A stretch of 64,000 nt of DNA. It comes from Paguma larvata. Lineage: Eukaryota > Chordata > Mammalia > Carnivora > Viverridae. Positions 49,056-60,297 of the stretch are shown here, in pieces. The position numbers and the translations under genes were made by a program. The notes below the pieces were generated by a model. It was not told the origin of the DNA and made no database searches. It saw nothing but the letters and a program-made list of their open reading frames with translations. Location: assembly GCA_030068075.1 (NCBI GenBank), contig CM057830.1, forward strand, positions 23,654,247 to 23,718,246. The letters run 5' to 3'. Position 1 is the stretch's first letter, and every line of letters starts with the position of its first letter.

Positions 49056-49605
49056 GGGAATCACAGGAAATCATGAAAGTATAAAATTCTTTTATAGATA
49101 AATGTCATTATCAATTAAGGATAATACATCACATAGAGTCAGAACTACTGATGTTTGCCAGTTCACTTTTAGAGGCTAATGATAGCAACTGAAAAATTAG
49201 TCACTTGACTTTTTCTACTTCATTAAGATGGTGAAGCTACATTTTTCTTGGTAAATAAGTTAAAAGTGTGAAATTATTTGTACAACTGCAATAAAAGCAG
49301 TGAAGAAAGAGGCAGCTTTTTCTCAGTATAACATTTTAAAACTGCATTTTAGATATAGAATGACTAGTTACTAATAAAAGGCTAGACTACATGGAATGAT
49401 TTCTATACCTGTGTTAATCAATACATCTTTCTCACTATGAAAAGTCAATTCCCTATAACCGATAAATAAATGTATCCTCCGAAATAGAATAATTTTAATA
49501 GATGTATGTCTGACTGGAAAAATCTAAAGGCAGAAATAAGAACAAAAATAAACTTTAAAAAAAAAACTCACATTTTTATACTGGTTTAAGATCTACAAAA
49601 ATGTT
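49056..49605. other. No recognisable feature
   Basis: AT-rich interval without identified elements. Confidence 0.5.
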
Positions 49606-49609
49606 CCAC

Positions 49610-49775
49610 ATATATTATTTCTGGTGGTTTTTCATGATTATCCTAAGCAATAACAGCAGTAGATATATTCTTCCAGATAAAAACCTGAACCTTAGAAAAG
49701 TTAAGTAATTTGCCTAAGGTCTAAATGCACATGGAGGGGTAGGATTAAAACTCAATTCATGACCAATTTTTCAAT
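49610..49775 (-). mobile_element. MIR fragment, antisense
   Basis: ATTATCCTAAGCAATAACAG, CCTTAGAAAAGTTAAGTAAT and TTGCCTAAGGTCTAAATG follow the reversed MIR core. Confidence 0.65.
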
Positions 49776-49804
49776 GCTCTTTTATTAAAAAACTTAACCC
49801 ATTG

Positions 49805-50695
49805 CTTTATTTTTTAAGGTTTTAAATTGAAGTCTAGTTGGCATATTAGTTTCAAGTATATAACCTACTGATTCAACAATTACATGTTACAAAATGCTCA
49901 CCATGATAAGTGTAGTTACCATCTGTCACCATATAAAGTCATTACAATATTATATTGACTATATTCCCTATGCTGTACCTTTCACTCCCATGACTTACTC
50001 ATTTTATAAATGGAATTTTGTACCTCTTTAATCCCCTTCCTATTTTGCCTATCCCCAGAGCCCCTGTCTTCTGGCCACTGTTAGTTTGTTATTTTAGAGT
50101 CTGTTTCTTTTTGTGTTTGTTTTGTCTTTTAGATTCCACATAGATCCATCTTTGTTGTCACAAATGGCAAGAGTTCATTCTTTTTTATGGCTGAGTAATA
50201 TTCCATTGTGTGTATATACAATGAATATGCATCTTCTTTATCCATTCATGCATCAGTAGAAACTTAGGTTAGATTTTTGGGTTTTTTTCCCTGTATCCTA
50301 TCGTACTCCTATTTTTAGTTTTTGACAGTGCACGAGGCTTCCATTTTCTCTGCAACCTCACCAACACTTGTTTTTCTTACCTTTTTTTTTTTTTTTAACG
50401 TTTATTTTATTTTTTTTTTTTGAGAGACATAGAGGCAGAGCATGAGCAGGGGAAGGGCAGAGAGAGAGAGACACAGAATCTGAAGCAGGCTCCAGGCTCT
50501 GAGCCGTCAGCACAGAGCCCGACGCAGGGCTTGAACTCACGAACCATGAGATCATGACCTGAGCTGAAGTTGGCCGCTTAACCGACTGAACCAACCAGGT
50601 GCCCCTCTTACCTTTTTGACACTAGCCATTCTAACTGGTCTGAGGTATCTCATTGTAGTTTTGATTTGCATTTTCCTGATGATTCGTGATCTATC
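49805..50695 (-). mobile_element. LINE-1 3' fragment, antisense, split by a SINE
   Basis: It starts with L1 3'UTR (TTGAAGTCTAGTTGGCATAT; TGCTCACCATGATAAGTGTA). It then passes the ORF2 end (TATGGCTGAGTAATATTCCA) and, after the SINE at 50382-50605, continues with TTTTGACACTAGCCATTCTA. A shortened stretch near 50270-50320 suggests an internal deletion. Confidence 0.8.
50375..50612 (-). mobile_element. CAN-type SINE, antisense, target duplication TCTTACC
   Basis: TCTTACC at 50375-50381 and 50606-50612, extendable through the following T-run, flanks a well-conserved reversed SINE ending in AACCAACCAGGTGCCCC. Its tail is the T-run at 50382-50396. Confidence 0.94.
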
Positions 50696-50905
50696 ACATA
50701 GAATACAGTATTGTGTCTAAGGTAAGATTCATTACCTTTCCTTGTTAAATGACAGTCCCCCCACCAAAGATGCTTTGAATTTGGTCCACATCATTGTAGC
50801 ATGGTTGAGATTAAGACCTTTTGTATTTCCCCACGTTTACATCACAGCTTCTTTAATGTGACCACCTCAGGAGAGTGAAATTCAAGCAGGCCCATTTCTA
50901 AGGGA

Positions 50906-51156
50906 AAGAAGTATCTTTTTTTTTTTTTTTTAATTTTTTAAAGTTTATTCATTTTTGAGAGACAGAGAGACAGAGCACAAGCAGGAGAAGGGCAGAGAGA
51001 GAGGCAGACACAGAATCCGAAGCAGGCTCCAGGTTCTGAGCCATCAGCACAGAGCCTGATGCGGGGCTCGAACTCACAGACCGTAAGATCATGACCTGAG
51101 CTGAAGTCGGCCACCCAACTGACTGAGCCACCCAGGCGCCCCAAGAAGCATCTTTT
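50906..51156 (-). mobile_element. Young CAN-type SINE, antisense, first of a pair at one site
   Basis: AAGAAGTATCTTTT at 50906-50919 and AAGAAGCATCTTTT at 51143-51156 flank the SINE (50920-51142), whose head ends GAGCCACCCAGGCGCCCC. A third copy of the same target sequence lies at 51356, beyond the next SINE. Confidence 0.95.
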
Positions 51157-51369
51157 AAAAAAGTTTTTTAAAATTTGATTTTTTTCTTGAGAGAGAGGTA
51201 GAGAGAGTAGGGGAGTGGCAGAGAGAGAATCCCAAGCAGGCTCTGCACTGTCAGCACCAACTGTGATGTGGGGCTCGAACTCATGGAACCGTGAGATCAT
51301 GACCTGGGCCAAAAATCAAGAATGGGATGCTTAGTCTGAGCCATGCAAATGTCCCAAGAAGCATCTTTT
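51157..51369 (-). mobile_element. Older CAN-type SINE, antisense, second of the pair
   Basis: 51157-51355 is a more diverged reversed SINE (TGGGGCTCGAACTCATGG; head degraded to GAGCCATGCAAATGTCCC), followed by AAGAAGCATCTTTT at 51356-51369. Its left target copy was reused by the younger neighbour. Confidence 0.9.
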
Positions 51370-51379
51370 TTTTACAGTT

Positions 51380-52378
51380 ACTTTATTCTTTTTTATTTAT
51401 TTTATTTTTAAAATTCCAGTGTAATTAACATACAGTATTATTTTAGTTTCAGGTGTTCATTGCAATAAGTGTACTCTTAATCCCTTCACCTATTACATCC
51501 AACCCCCCACTTCTCTGGCAACTGCCAGTTCTCTGTATTTAAGAGTCTGGTTTTTTTTTGTCTCTTTTTTCTTTCTTTTCTTTTTTAAATTCCACATATG
51601 AATGAAATCCTATGGCATTTGTCTTTCTCAAACTTATTTCGCTTAGCATTAAACCCCCCTCGATATATCCATGTTGCTGTAAATGGCAACATTTCATTCT
51701 CTTTTATGGCTGTGTAGTATTTCATCATATATATATATATACATATTTGTATATATACATATATGTCTCACATCTGTGTACCACATCTTTATTGATCTAT
51801 GGATGGACACTTGGGTTGCTTCCGTATCTTGGCTATTGTAAATAATGCTGCTATAAACATGGGGGTGCATATATATTTTTGAATTATTGTTTATGTTTTC
51901 TTTGGATAAATACCCAGTGGTGGAATTACTGGATCCTATGGTAATTCTGGTTTTTTTTTTGTAGAAACTCCATACTGTTTTCCACAGTGGCTGCACCAGT
52001 TTGCATTCCCACTCCCAATGCATGAGGGTTCCTTCTCTATATCCTTGCCAACACTTATTTCTTGTGTTTTTGATTTTAGCCAATATGATAGGTGTGAGGT
52101 GATACCTTATTGTGGTTTTGATATGCATTTCCCTGATGATGAGTGATGTTGAGCATCTTTTCATGTGTCTTTTAGCTATCCATATGTCCTTTAGAGAAAA
52201 AGTCTGTTCATGTCTTCTGCACATTTTTAATCAGATTATTGTTTTTGGCCATGGAATTGTATAAGTTCTTTATATATTTTGGATGTTAACCTATTATCAG
52301 AGATATCATTTGTTAATATCTCCTCCTATTCAGTAGTTTGCCTTTCTTTTTGTTCATGGTTTCCTTTGTTCTGCAAAA
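51380..52378 (-). mobile_element. Carnivore LINE-1 3' fragment, antisense
   Basis: A minus-strand frame (51694-52224) keeps a readable L1 ORF2 C-terminal region, with [13 protein letters not shown] and [10 protein letters not shown], and then becomes frameshifted. Left of it is the ORF2 end and 3'UTR (GTAATTAACATACAGTATTA near 51420). The AT run at 51727-51764 is internal. The residues RHMKRCSTS region is a useful comparison for the nonsense codon in the younger L1 at 61030. Confidence 0.9.
51727..51764 (+). repeat. (AT)n-rich microsatellite
   Basis: Alternating AT with CATATA interruptions inside the L1 fragment. Confidence 0.85.
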
Positions 52379-53595
52379 CCAGAGAATCTGCATCTTAAAG
52401 ACCAAATCACAGTTCTGGTTACTCAAATAGATGAGGCACAGAACACTGTGAGATATTGAAAAATACCAAAGAATGCTGTGGAAAGTTTTATGCCTTCAAG
52501 GAGATAATCTATTTAAGGAATCAAGATTTTCAACACAATTAGTAAGCAATGCAGAACTGCACTAAATTATGTGGTACAGAATTAAAGCACCATAGGAAAA
52601 AAGAGTAAGGAAAATTATTGCAGTCTAGGAAAATCCAGGAAGGGAAAGCTTTTACAGGGCACTAGTTCCTGCTTTATGACCTTCCTTCCAGCTTTAAGTT
52701 GGACAGATGTGAGACTACTCAAAATGCATGCTCTTATATTCATCACAAAATACACTTTTCTTCTTAACCTCCTTTTGATGAACTCAGTCTCATTTGAATC
52801 TCTTTGGCACCCTATTCCACAACACTTTATTCTTAATACAGTGAGTTCATATTGTCCTTTTTGTTTAATATACATACATATAATTTCCATTTTCTTTTTC
52901 AGTTTGTTTAGGGCAGGAACACAATTTTTTTTTCCTATCATGTCTTCCATTGTATTAGTATATGGTCCTCCACAAATTATCCACTCAGCCGAAGTTGTTG
53001 ATTGATGGAACAAAATGTCTGGGCCATGGCATGTTTGTATCTATTCAAGTACCTGGCATAAATATTTTAAAGAAAATCCAGCTAACTGTTAAATGGACTC
53101 ATTGGCCACTTTTCATTGCTCTATTATCAGTTTAATCAGTCATCCAATAAAGAGCTTTACATGTGCAAGTAATGAGGAAAAAGTTAATTTAGTCACTGTA
53201 GATAGATAGGACTTGGAAGTGGGTTGTGGTAATTGGAATGTATTACCTGAAAAATATATGTGTATATACACATAAACACATTGCCATCGACACAGAGCGT
53301 TACAAGGGCTGTGTCTTTGAATAGCAGTTCCTCATTTTTAGTGTAAATAACATTATATAAAGTATTTGTCCTAAAAATTAAACACTACCCACCCATTTTT
53401 CTGTGTCTCTTTTATTGATTAATTGTCATATTGATTCATTGCTTGCTACATTTAAAACAGAAGGCAAAAACCAGACTATGCTTTAGAAAATGCCATGTAG
53501 GGAGCATTCTACTCCAACCAGCAAATGCTTAATGCCCATTACATTTCTTCTTTCATTAGAAAGTGGATTTCATAGTTAGATTTATATTGAAATCT
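52379..53595. other. No recognisable gene
   Basis: A 132-codon minus frame (52615-53013) and an overlapping 109-codon plus frame have no domain I recognise. They overlap each other almost completely, so chance is likely. Confidence 0.5.
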
Positions 53596-53597
53596 TT

Positions 53598-53965
53598 TCT
53601 CTACATCGTGGTATATTCATACAATGGAAAACTAGATAGCAATGAGAGCAAACTGTTGAAAGCTACTCTCAGTAATACAGATGAATCTTGCAGGTATGGT
53701 GTCGTGTAAGGAAGACAAACAGGAGAGTGTATATCCTATAATGCTATTAGTGTGAAATACTTAAACTGGCAGAAGTAATGTACCCCATTAGAAGTAAGGG
53801 TATTGGTTACCTTGCAGGGGACGGCCTTGGGATGGAAAGGAAGCAGGAGGGTGGCCTCTGAAGTGCTGGATGCATCCTTTCTCTTGATCTGGCTGCTACT
53901 TTCACACTTGTGTTGACTTTGTGAAAAATCATAGATATGTGTAATTAAAACCTATTTGTTCACCT
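53598..53965 (+). mobile_element. Old LINE-1 3' end, sense
   Basis: GGTATATTCATACAATGGAA, ATACAGATGAATCTTGCAGG, TATCCTATAATGCTATTAGT and TTGGTTACCTTGCAGGGGAC are the degraded ORF2 end and 3'UTR. Confidence 0.75.
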
Positions 53966-54019
53966 TTATTTTTATTTTATTTTCATAGAACACTTTAAAA
54001 ATTAGGTGAATATTTATCT

Positions 54020-54112
54020 TTCAGGTTTAACATAAGGACTGAGTCAAATGTCATTTATGAAAGTGCTCAGCAGACACTGCCTTCAATAAACAATTGATAA
54101 CCATTCCCTCCT
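54020..54112 (+). mobile_element. MIR 3' scrap
   Basis: GAAAGTGCTCAGCAGACACT and TTCAATAAACAATTGATAAC are MIR-like, diverged. Confidence 0.45.
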
Positions 54113-55734
54113 AATATGTTTAATACTTGCACCTCCAAGATGCAGATAAGGTCTTTGCATAATCTGTATCATATGTATTTTAATCCATGACATAATGAGG
54201 CAGTGCACTAATTTCTCTCAGGACTTGTCTGTTCACTCTTCTTCTCCTATCCTGCAGATTTTGACAAACAACAAATAGTAGCCTAATAGAACTGCTTTGT
54301 CAGGTTGCTGTCCACAGGTTGGTCCTTGCTGAAAATGCGTCCACACATATCAACTGTATAATAGTACCCATCGTGCACTAATGATGGGTGAACTCTAGCG
54401 GAATGGAGCTCGTAATAAAAATCAAACCACAATCAGAGCAAAAAGCCCTTCTGTTTTTTCAACTGCCAGGAAAAATATTGCTTAAAATTGTGATTTGGCA
54501 GACCATCTCAAAGAAAATAATAAGATATGATTTCCTGCATCATCAATTTATTAATCAGGGCCCAATGGATATAAACATTGTTTTTTTCTACCTCTTGAAC
54601 TAAACAGTGTTGAGAACTGATATAATCCCTAGGTTCTCCGAATTTGTGTTTCCTGCCAGTTGTCTTAAACTAAAGACTGGATAATCTTTAAAGAACAGAA
54701 TCAAACATGACTACTTTTATTTGCTGGATTTTTGTCTAATTGTAGCCAGTCTCACTAATGGTAGCCAATGGTATCTTTCTTACCTAATTACATATTATTT
54801 ATTGCCTAACCTTCTTCTCACATTGAAGTTAAAGGATGGTCATGGAAGGATTGGGTTTTTCAGCGAAAGCATTATACTCTGGAACTGAGCATCCCTAGTA
54901 ATTATTATCATGCATATGCATTGCACACTTGGCTCTCCATGCCTTCCTAAAAGAATTTCTCTGGCAAAAGTGTTTTATGGTTCCTGGAATCGCTTTGCAT
55001 TTACTTTTTTATCAATACAAATAACTATATTAAGGTTTGAAGATCAATGTTGAACCTACTCTCTGAAATTGTAAATAATCAGCTTTTCCCTAGTGAAAGC
55101 AAAAGCAGAAAACCTTAGAGGCCTGTTGTAATTGATTTTTCTTAGAACTGCAAAAATGTTTGTGAAGCAGCAAGAGAAACAAAAGGAAAAATCTAAAGCA
55201 ATAAGGTATGACATTTCAGAAGACAGTCTTGTTTATCTGGAGATAAAACACCAATCACAAAATCCTTCCTAACTAACTTTATGACAGCACTTCCTCAAAA
55301 TCAATAGCCCCTCCACATTTATGAAATAAAAGACAATCTTACTGAGTTAAACACAGACATGCGAAAGAAATGCTTACTTTGATGAAATAAATGGAACTCT
55401 AATATATTGGTACTGGTTTCTGTGATCCTTGTATCCTAGCCTCGCTAATCTGTACTTGTATGCTGTAGCCATCATCCATGACTGGTTTTCTTAAGTCAAC
55501 AGTGGTAGCAGCCAGAAAGGTACCTGACAGCAAGCCTGTGCTGTTTCTAAAAACTAATGTTTTTAAGATGAGTGATGATGTGGTTGACCTATTTATTCAA
55601 GGTTGTTTTAATGAATACTAGGCAGATTCCTTTTCTTAAAAGTGGAGGGGTTATAGATAACATAATTGAAGTCGTATAGTTTCAAGAAGTTTTAGACCTC
55701 AGAAATAATTATTTTTCCAAAAAGAGTACAAAGG
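54113..55734. other. Repeat-poor interval, no gene
   Basis: I recognise no transposable element over about 1.6 kb, which is unusual for this window. Short frames only. It contains a palindromic TGCATATGCA near 54910-54920. Could hold conserved non-coding sequence. Confidence 0.45.
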
Positions 55735-56495
55735 GTCAACAACTGTGTGAACAAATGTTCGACATCACTAATCATAAGGGGAAGTACAAATAAGACTGCA
55801 ATGAGATATCATCTCATACCTGTTAGGATGGGTGTTATCAAGAAAAACAAGAGATAAGTGTTGGCCAAGATATGGAGAAATTGGAATCCATGTACACTAC
55901 TGGTGGGAATGTAAAATGGTGTAGCCACTATAGAAAACAAGGTTTTTCAAAAAATTAAAAACAGAACTCCTCTATGATCCAGCAATCCCACTTCTATACA
56001 TAGGAGTGTATACATATATACATGTTTCCAAAGGAATCAAAATTGGTATCTCAGACATGTACTCTCATGTTCATTGCAGCATTATATGTGAGAGTCACGA
56101 CATCAAAACAACCGACATATGTATCAGTGGCTGAATGGATAAAGAGAAAGTACACACATAATATAACACTGTATTTTAATTTTACCAGAATTTAAAAATT
56201 TAGTTAACATACAGTGAAGCATTGATAAAAAAATTTTAGTACACACTTGAATATTATTCATCCTTTAAGAAGAAGGAAATACTGCCATTTGCAGCAACAC
56301 GTATAGACTAAGTAAAGTAAGTCTGACACAAATACGGCATGATCTCAATTATATGTGGAATTTAAAATAGTCAAATTTACAAAAGCAGAGAATAGAATGG
56401 TGCTTGCTAGGGACCTGGAGGGAGGGGAAATGGGGTGATGTTGGCCAGAGAGTATAAACTTCCAGACTTTTTCTGTGACTGTCAATCACAAAAAG
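55735..56495 (+). mobile_element. Old LINE-1 3' part, sense, with a small internal insertion
   Basis: ATGTTCGACATCACTAATCA, ACTACTGGTGGGAATGTAAA, TATGATCCAGCAATCCCACT and TGCAGCATTATATGTGAGAG follow ORF2 C-terminal order. After the insertion at 56158-56237, ORF2 resumes (GAATATTATTCATCCTTTAA) and reaches the 3'UTR (GCTTGCTAGGGACCTGGAGG). Confidence 0.88.
56149..56246. mobile_element. Small foldback insertion made of L1 3'-end sequence
   Basis: AGTACACAC at 56149-56157 and 56238-56246 flanks an 80-bp insert. The insert carries CACTGTATTTTAATTTTA and, facing it, AATTTAGTTAACATACAGTG. The second resembles the antisense L1 3' end seen at 15100 and 51420, and the first resembles its complement. 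Confidence 0.6.
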
Positions 56496-56599
56496 CATGC
56501 TTATAAAGCTAGTATTAAATGAATTTAATCCTGCAGAAAGGACTTACTTATCAGTGTTTAGGTAGTTCATCCACCCGTCCATCTATCCATCTTTGTATC

Positions 56600-56681
56600 C
56601 TTTGTTTATCCATTTAACACTTCATTCATTCATTCTCCAAATAGTTAATGGGATTTTCCCATATGTCAAGCACTGTGCCTA
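56600..56681 (-). mobile_element. L2-like 3' end scrap
   Basis: TTCATTCATTCATTCTCCAA and CCATATGTCAAGCACTGTGC resemble the reversed L2 end. Confidence 0.45.
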
Positions 56682-56925
56682 TAAGTAGCTTTTAATTTTT
56701 TTTAATGTTTTTATTTTATTTTTGAGAGACATAGAGAGAGAGTGTGAGCAAGGGAAGAGCAGAGAGAGAGGGAGTTACAGAATCAGAAGCAGGCTCCAGG
56801 CTCCGGGCCGTCAGCACAGAGCCTGACGCAGGGCTCGAACTCACAGACCGTGAGATCATGACCTGAGCTGAAGTCGGCCGCTTAACCGACTGAGCCACTC
56901 AGGCACCCCTGTAAGTAGCTTTTAA
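56682..56925 (-). mobile_element. Young CAN-type SINE, antisense, perfect 14-bp target-site duplication
   Basis: TAAGTAGCTTTTAA at 56682-56695 recurs at 56912-56925. The body is 56696-56911. The reversed head, ACTGAGCCACTCAGGCACCC, and the B-box region (GCTCGAACTCACAGACCGTG) are well kept. Confidence 0.97.
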
Positions 56926-58428
56926 AAAGTTGTGTTTGAGGGAAGAAAAATGTGATAACAATTGATAAACCCTAAATATTTGAAAGCTGCAAGAAAATGA
57001 AGAGCTTGGAACTTTTATCAAGCTAAGTATCTTCAACCACTTTCCAGACGCTTTGCTGAGTAGGTGCATTAGAGATTGCTTGCACCTTATTTTGGAGCGA
57101 TTACCAATGGTATTAGTAGTTTCATTTAATAAGATTAATGTGAGGTTTTTCATTTTCTGTTTCTCTTTAAACACATAAATGATGTACTTAGAGAAGACAG
57201 TGTATCACTTGCCATGATGTTTTGTGCAATATCCTTCATTGTTGACCACATGATTAAGAGAAATTTAAAGTATGAAAGCACATGTCAAATGAGAGCATAC
57301 AGGTTCTCCGTGAAGCACTGAAAATTATAGAAACAACAGAAGAAATTTCTTGAGAAATATCAATCAGGCAATGACCACTTAGGAGTCTGTGGCAGCAGCA
57401 TTAGGGGGCTGTGATAAGCTCGGGCAGTATCGTGTATTACAAAAGCCCTTCCTGCACCAGAAAGAATAATAGACAAGTCAGCTCGCTGCAGGTAACAGGT
57501 GTGTAGATGCTGGTTAAGTGTCTCACTTGCAGAGTATAGTATTTTATGCAGAGCCTCACTTCACCCATGGATTCTGTAGGGGAAATGTGTATAAATAATT
57601 AGAGGACACTTCAGTAAAATCAAGATCTTGAATTTTTTTTTTCATCCTTGAAGCTACAGGTATAGTTGTAGCTTTCAAGAGAATCAACAGGTTCATATTT
57701 AATTTTTAAATTTAGAAGCACCGCTTAAAGGGTTTTATTTTAAATCCATATAGAGAAAAATCCTCTAACAAATAATCTAAGAGCAGGCTGATTATTATCC
57801 TAGTTTATATGAAACTAAACATCCTTTGAGCAGGAAACATTGGTCCACTCCTTGCTGTGTACATTAGGCTCCAGACTCATCTTCATTAGGACTTCTCCCT
57901 GATGGGCTGAAGAGGGCTGTGGTGTCTGAACTTGCTAGGGAGCTTCATACTCTGGCTAGATGAGTACAGGATTCTCCTATTTATTCTTTCTCATTGTCTC
58001 ATGTTCATGTGTCCTTTTAATAGACATTCACACAGTGACGAGGCTGTAAACCTTCTATCCAGATGGCAGACCCCTCTTTGGAGTAATGTTTGGAAAGGTC
58101 CCTGCCCAACCGACAACAGTTTGTTCCTTTCTAACATGCTTATTTGCTGCCATAGAGCAATGGGAGGTACCAAATTTGGGCAGTATAAACTTGGCAATTC
58201 ATGTATAATTGTTGGCTCATTGAGCCAGGGGTATATTCAGTTTTATGACTCAACTCACTTTTATACTCTTGCTGATGAGTTTTCTGGTACCTAAATGTAA
58301 ACCCAAACTGCTTTCATATTCATCGGTCATTATTCTTAGGCAGAAATTCCTTAAGCTTTCTCATATGCAACATGAACAAGATACAGCTGAACCATTGGGT
58401 GAGCAGCTCCTGCACTGTCAATTTTAAT
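56926..58428. other. No recognisable gene
   Basis: A 120-codon plus frame (57932-58294) is the longest here and has no recognised domain; a minus frame overlaps it. No repeats named. Confidence 0.5.
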
Positions 58429-58429
58429 T

Positions 58430-58950
58430 TTTTATTAATGAAAAGGATGTTTAAACAAGTACACAAATCATAAGTATATATCACGGTGAATGTCCATAAA
58501 GTGAATGTATCTATGTAACCAGCATTCATAGTGAGATACAGATTATTATTTAGAAGATTCGCTCGTGCCCGTGGAGCCACAATCTTGTTTCCTAGTATAA
58601 TCACTGTCATGACTTCTAACACCACAAACTCGTTTCTCTCAGTTTGAACTTCGTAGAAATGAAAAAAAAAATTCAGTTATGTATTCTTTTGTGTCAAGGC
58701 TTCATTTGCTCATAATTTTGTTAGCCACATTTATCCTTGCACTTGTGAATAGTTCTCATTTGTTCATTCTCATTGCTCTCTAGCATTCCATTGCGTGAAT
58801 ATACTGTGATATATTTCTCCATTTTACCATTGATGGACATTTGGGCAGTTTCCCCTTGGGGAAACTGTTACAGATAGTGCTGCCATGTACATTCTTTTCC
58901 ATGTCTTTGGGCGCACGTGCCTTTTGACCTGTCTTCTTCTTGCTGTAATT
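58430..58950 (-). mobile_element. Old LINE-1 3' fragment, antisense
   Basis: AGTATATATCACGGTGAATG, TGTAACCAGCATTCATAGTG, CATTCCATTGCGTGAATATA and TTGATGGACATTTGGGCAG follow L1M order. It ends next to the target site of the young SINE. Confidence 0.7.
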
Positions 58951-59170
58951 AGAAGAAAAATTCTGGGGCGCCTGGGTGGCTCAGTTGGTTAAGCGGCCAA
59001 CTTCACCTCGGGTCATGATATCACGGTCTGTGAGTTCGAGCCCCACATCGAGCTCTGTGCTGACGGCTCATCAGAGCCTGGAGCCTGCTTCAGATTCTGT
59101 GTCTCCCTCTCTCTCTGCCCTTCCCCTGCTCACGCTCTGTCTCTATGTCTCTCAAAAATAAATAAATGTT

Positions 59171-60297
59171 TGCTCTAGTTTTGAGAAGAATGCTGGTGCA
59201 ATTTTGATTGAGATTGCATTGAATGTGTAGATTGCTTTGGGCAGTATTGCCATTTTAACGACATTTATTCTTCCAATCCATGAGCATGGGATGTTTTTCC
59301 ATTTCCTTGTGTCTTCCTCAATTTCCTTCATAAGTTTTTTATAGTTTTCAGTGTAGAGGTCTTTCACATCTTTGGTTAGGTTTATTCCTAAGTATTTTAT
59401 GGTTTTTGGTGCAATCGTGAAAGGGATTAGCTTCTTTATTTCTCTTTCTGCTGCTTCATTGTTGGTGTATAGAAATGCCACCGATTTCTGTACATTGATT
59501 TTGTATCCTGCAACTTTGCTGAAATCATGAATCAGTTCTAGTAGGCTTTTGGTGGATTCCGTCGGGTTTTGCATGTAAAGTATCATGTCATCTGCAAAAA
59601 GTGAAAGTTTGACTTCCTCCTTGCCAATCTTGATGCATTTTATTTTGTTTTGTTGTCTGATTGCTGATGCTAAGACTTCCAACACTATGTTAAATAGCAG
59701 TGGTGAGAGTGGACACCCCTGTCGTGTTCCTGATCTCAGGGGGAAGGCTTTCAATTTTTCGCCATTGAGGATGATATTAGCTGTGAGCTTTTCATATATG
59801 GCTTTTATGATGTTTAAGTATGTTCCTTCTATCCCGACTTTCTCGAGAGTTTTTATTAAGAAAGGATGCTGTATTTTGTCAAATCCTTTTTCTGCATCTA
59901 TTGACAGGATCATATGGTTCTTATCTTTTCTTTTGTTAATGTGATGTATCACATTGATTGATTTGCGAATATTGAACCAGCCCTGCAACCCAGGGATGAA
60001 TCCTACTTGATCATGGTGGATAATTCTCTTTATATGCCGTTGGATTCGATTTGCTGGTATCTTGTTGAAAATTTTTGCATCCATATTCATCAGGGATATT
60101 GGCCTGTAATTTTCTTTCTTTGCTGGGTCTCTATCTGGTTTGGGAATCAAAGTGATGCTGGCTTCATAGAATGAGTCCGGGAGTTTTCCTTCTGTTTCAA
60201 TTTTTTGGAACAGCTTGAGGAGGATAGGAATTAACTCTGTTTTAAATGTCTGGTAAAATTCCGCAGGAAAGCCATCTGGTCCAGGGCTTTTGTATGG
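59171..60297 (-). pseudogene. L1 ORF2 reverse-transcriptase domain, inverted 5' half
   Basis: A continuous frame of about 370 codons on the minus strand covers the L1 reverse-transcriptase palm and fingers. KSPGPDGF is at the 60290 end, then [31 protein letters not shown] and the tight [20 protein letters not shown] block. The catalytic LFADDM follows (FADD codons 59587-59598), and then [12 protein letters not shown]. No internal stop is seen. The family enzyme copies L1 RNA at nicked target DNA. Here the domain has lost the endonuclease upstream and the C-terminal segment downstream (which lies inverted next to it), so it is a fossil. The few minus-strand codons outside these bounds come from the SINE and the inverted junction. 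Confidence 0.93.

Noticed and set aside
50358..51312. Several minus-strand frames with SVSSSPASGSVL-type peptides
   Set aside because: These are the repeated translation of CAN-type SINE bodies and recur at every antisense or sense SINE copy.
52615..53013. 132-codon minus-strand frame
   Set aside because: No recognised domain, fully overlapped by a plus-strand frame, and surrounded by retroelement debris.
57932..58294. 120-codon plus-strand frame
   Set aside because: No motif, and an opposing frame overlaps it. Codon content looks like ordinary AT-rich DNA.
59585..59944. 119-codon plus-strand frame
   Set aside because: It is the antisense shadow of the L1 reverse-transcriptase frame.
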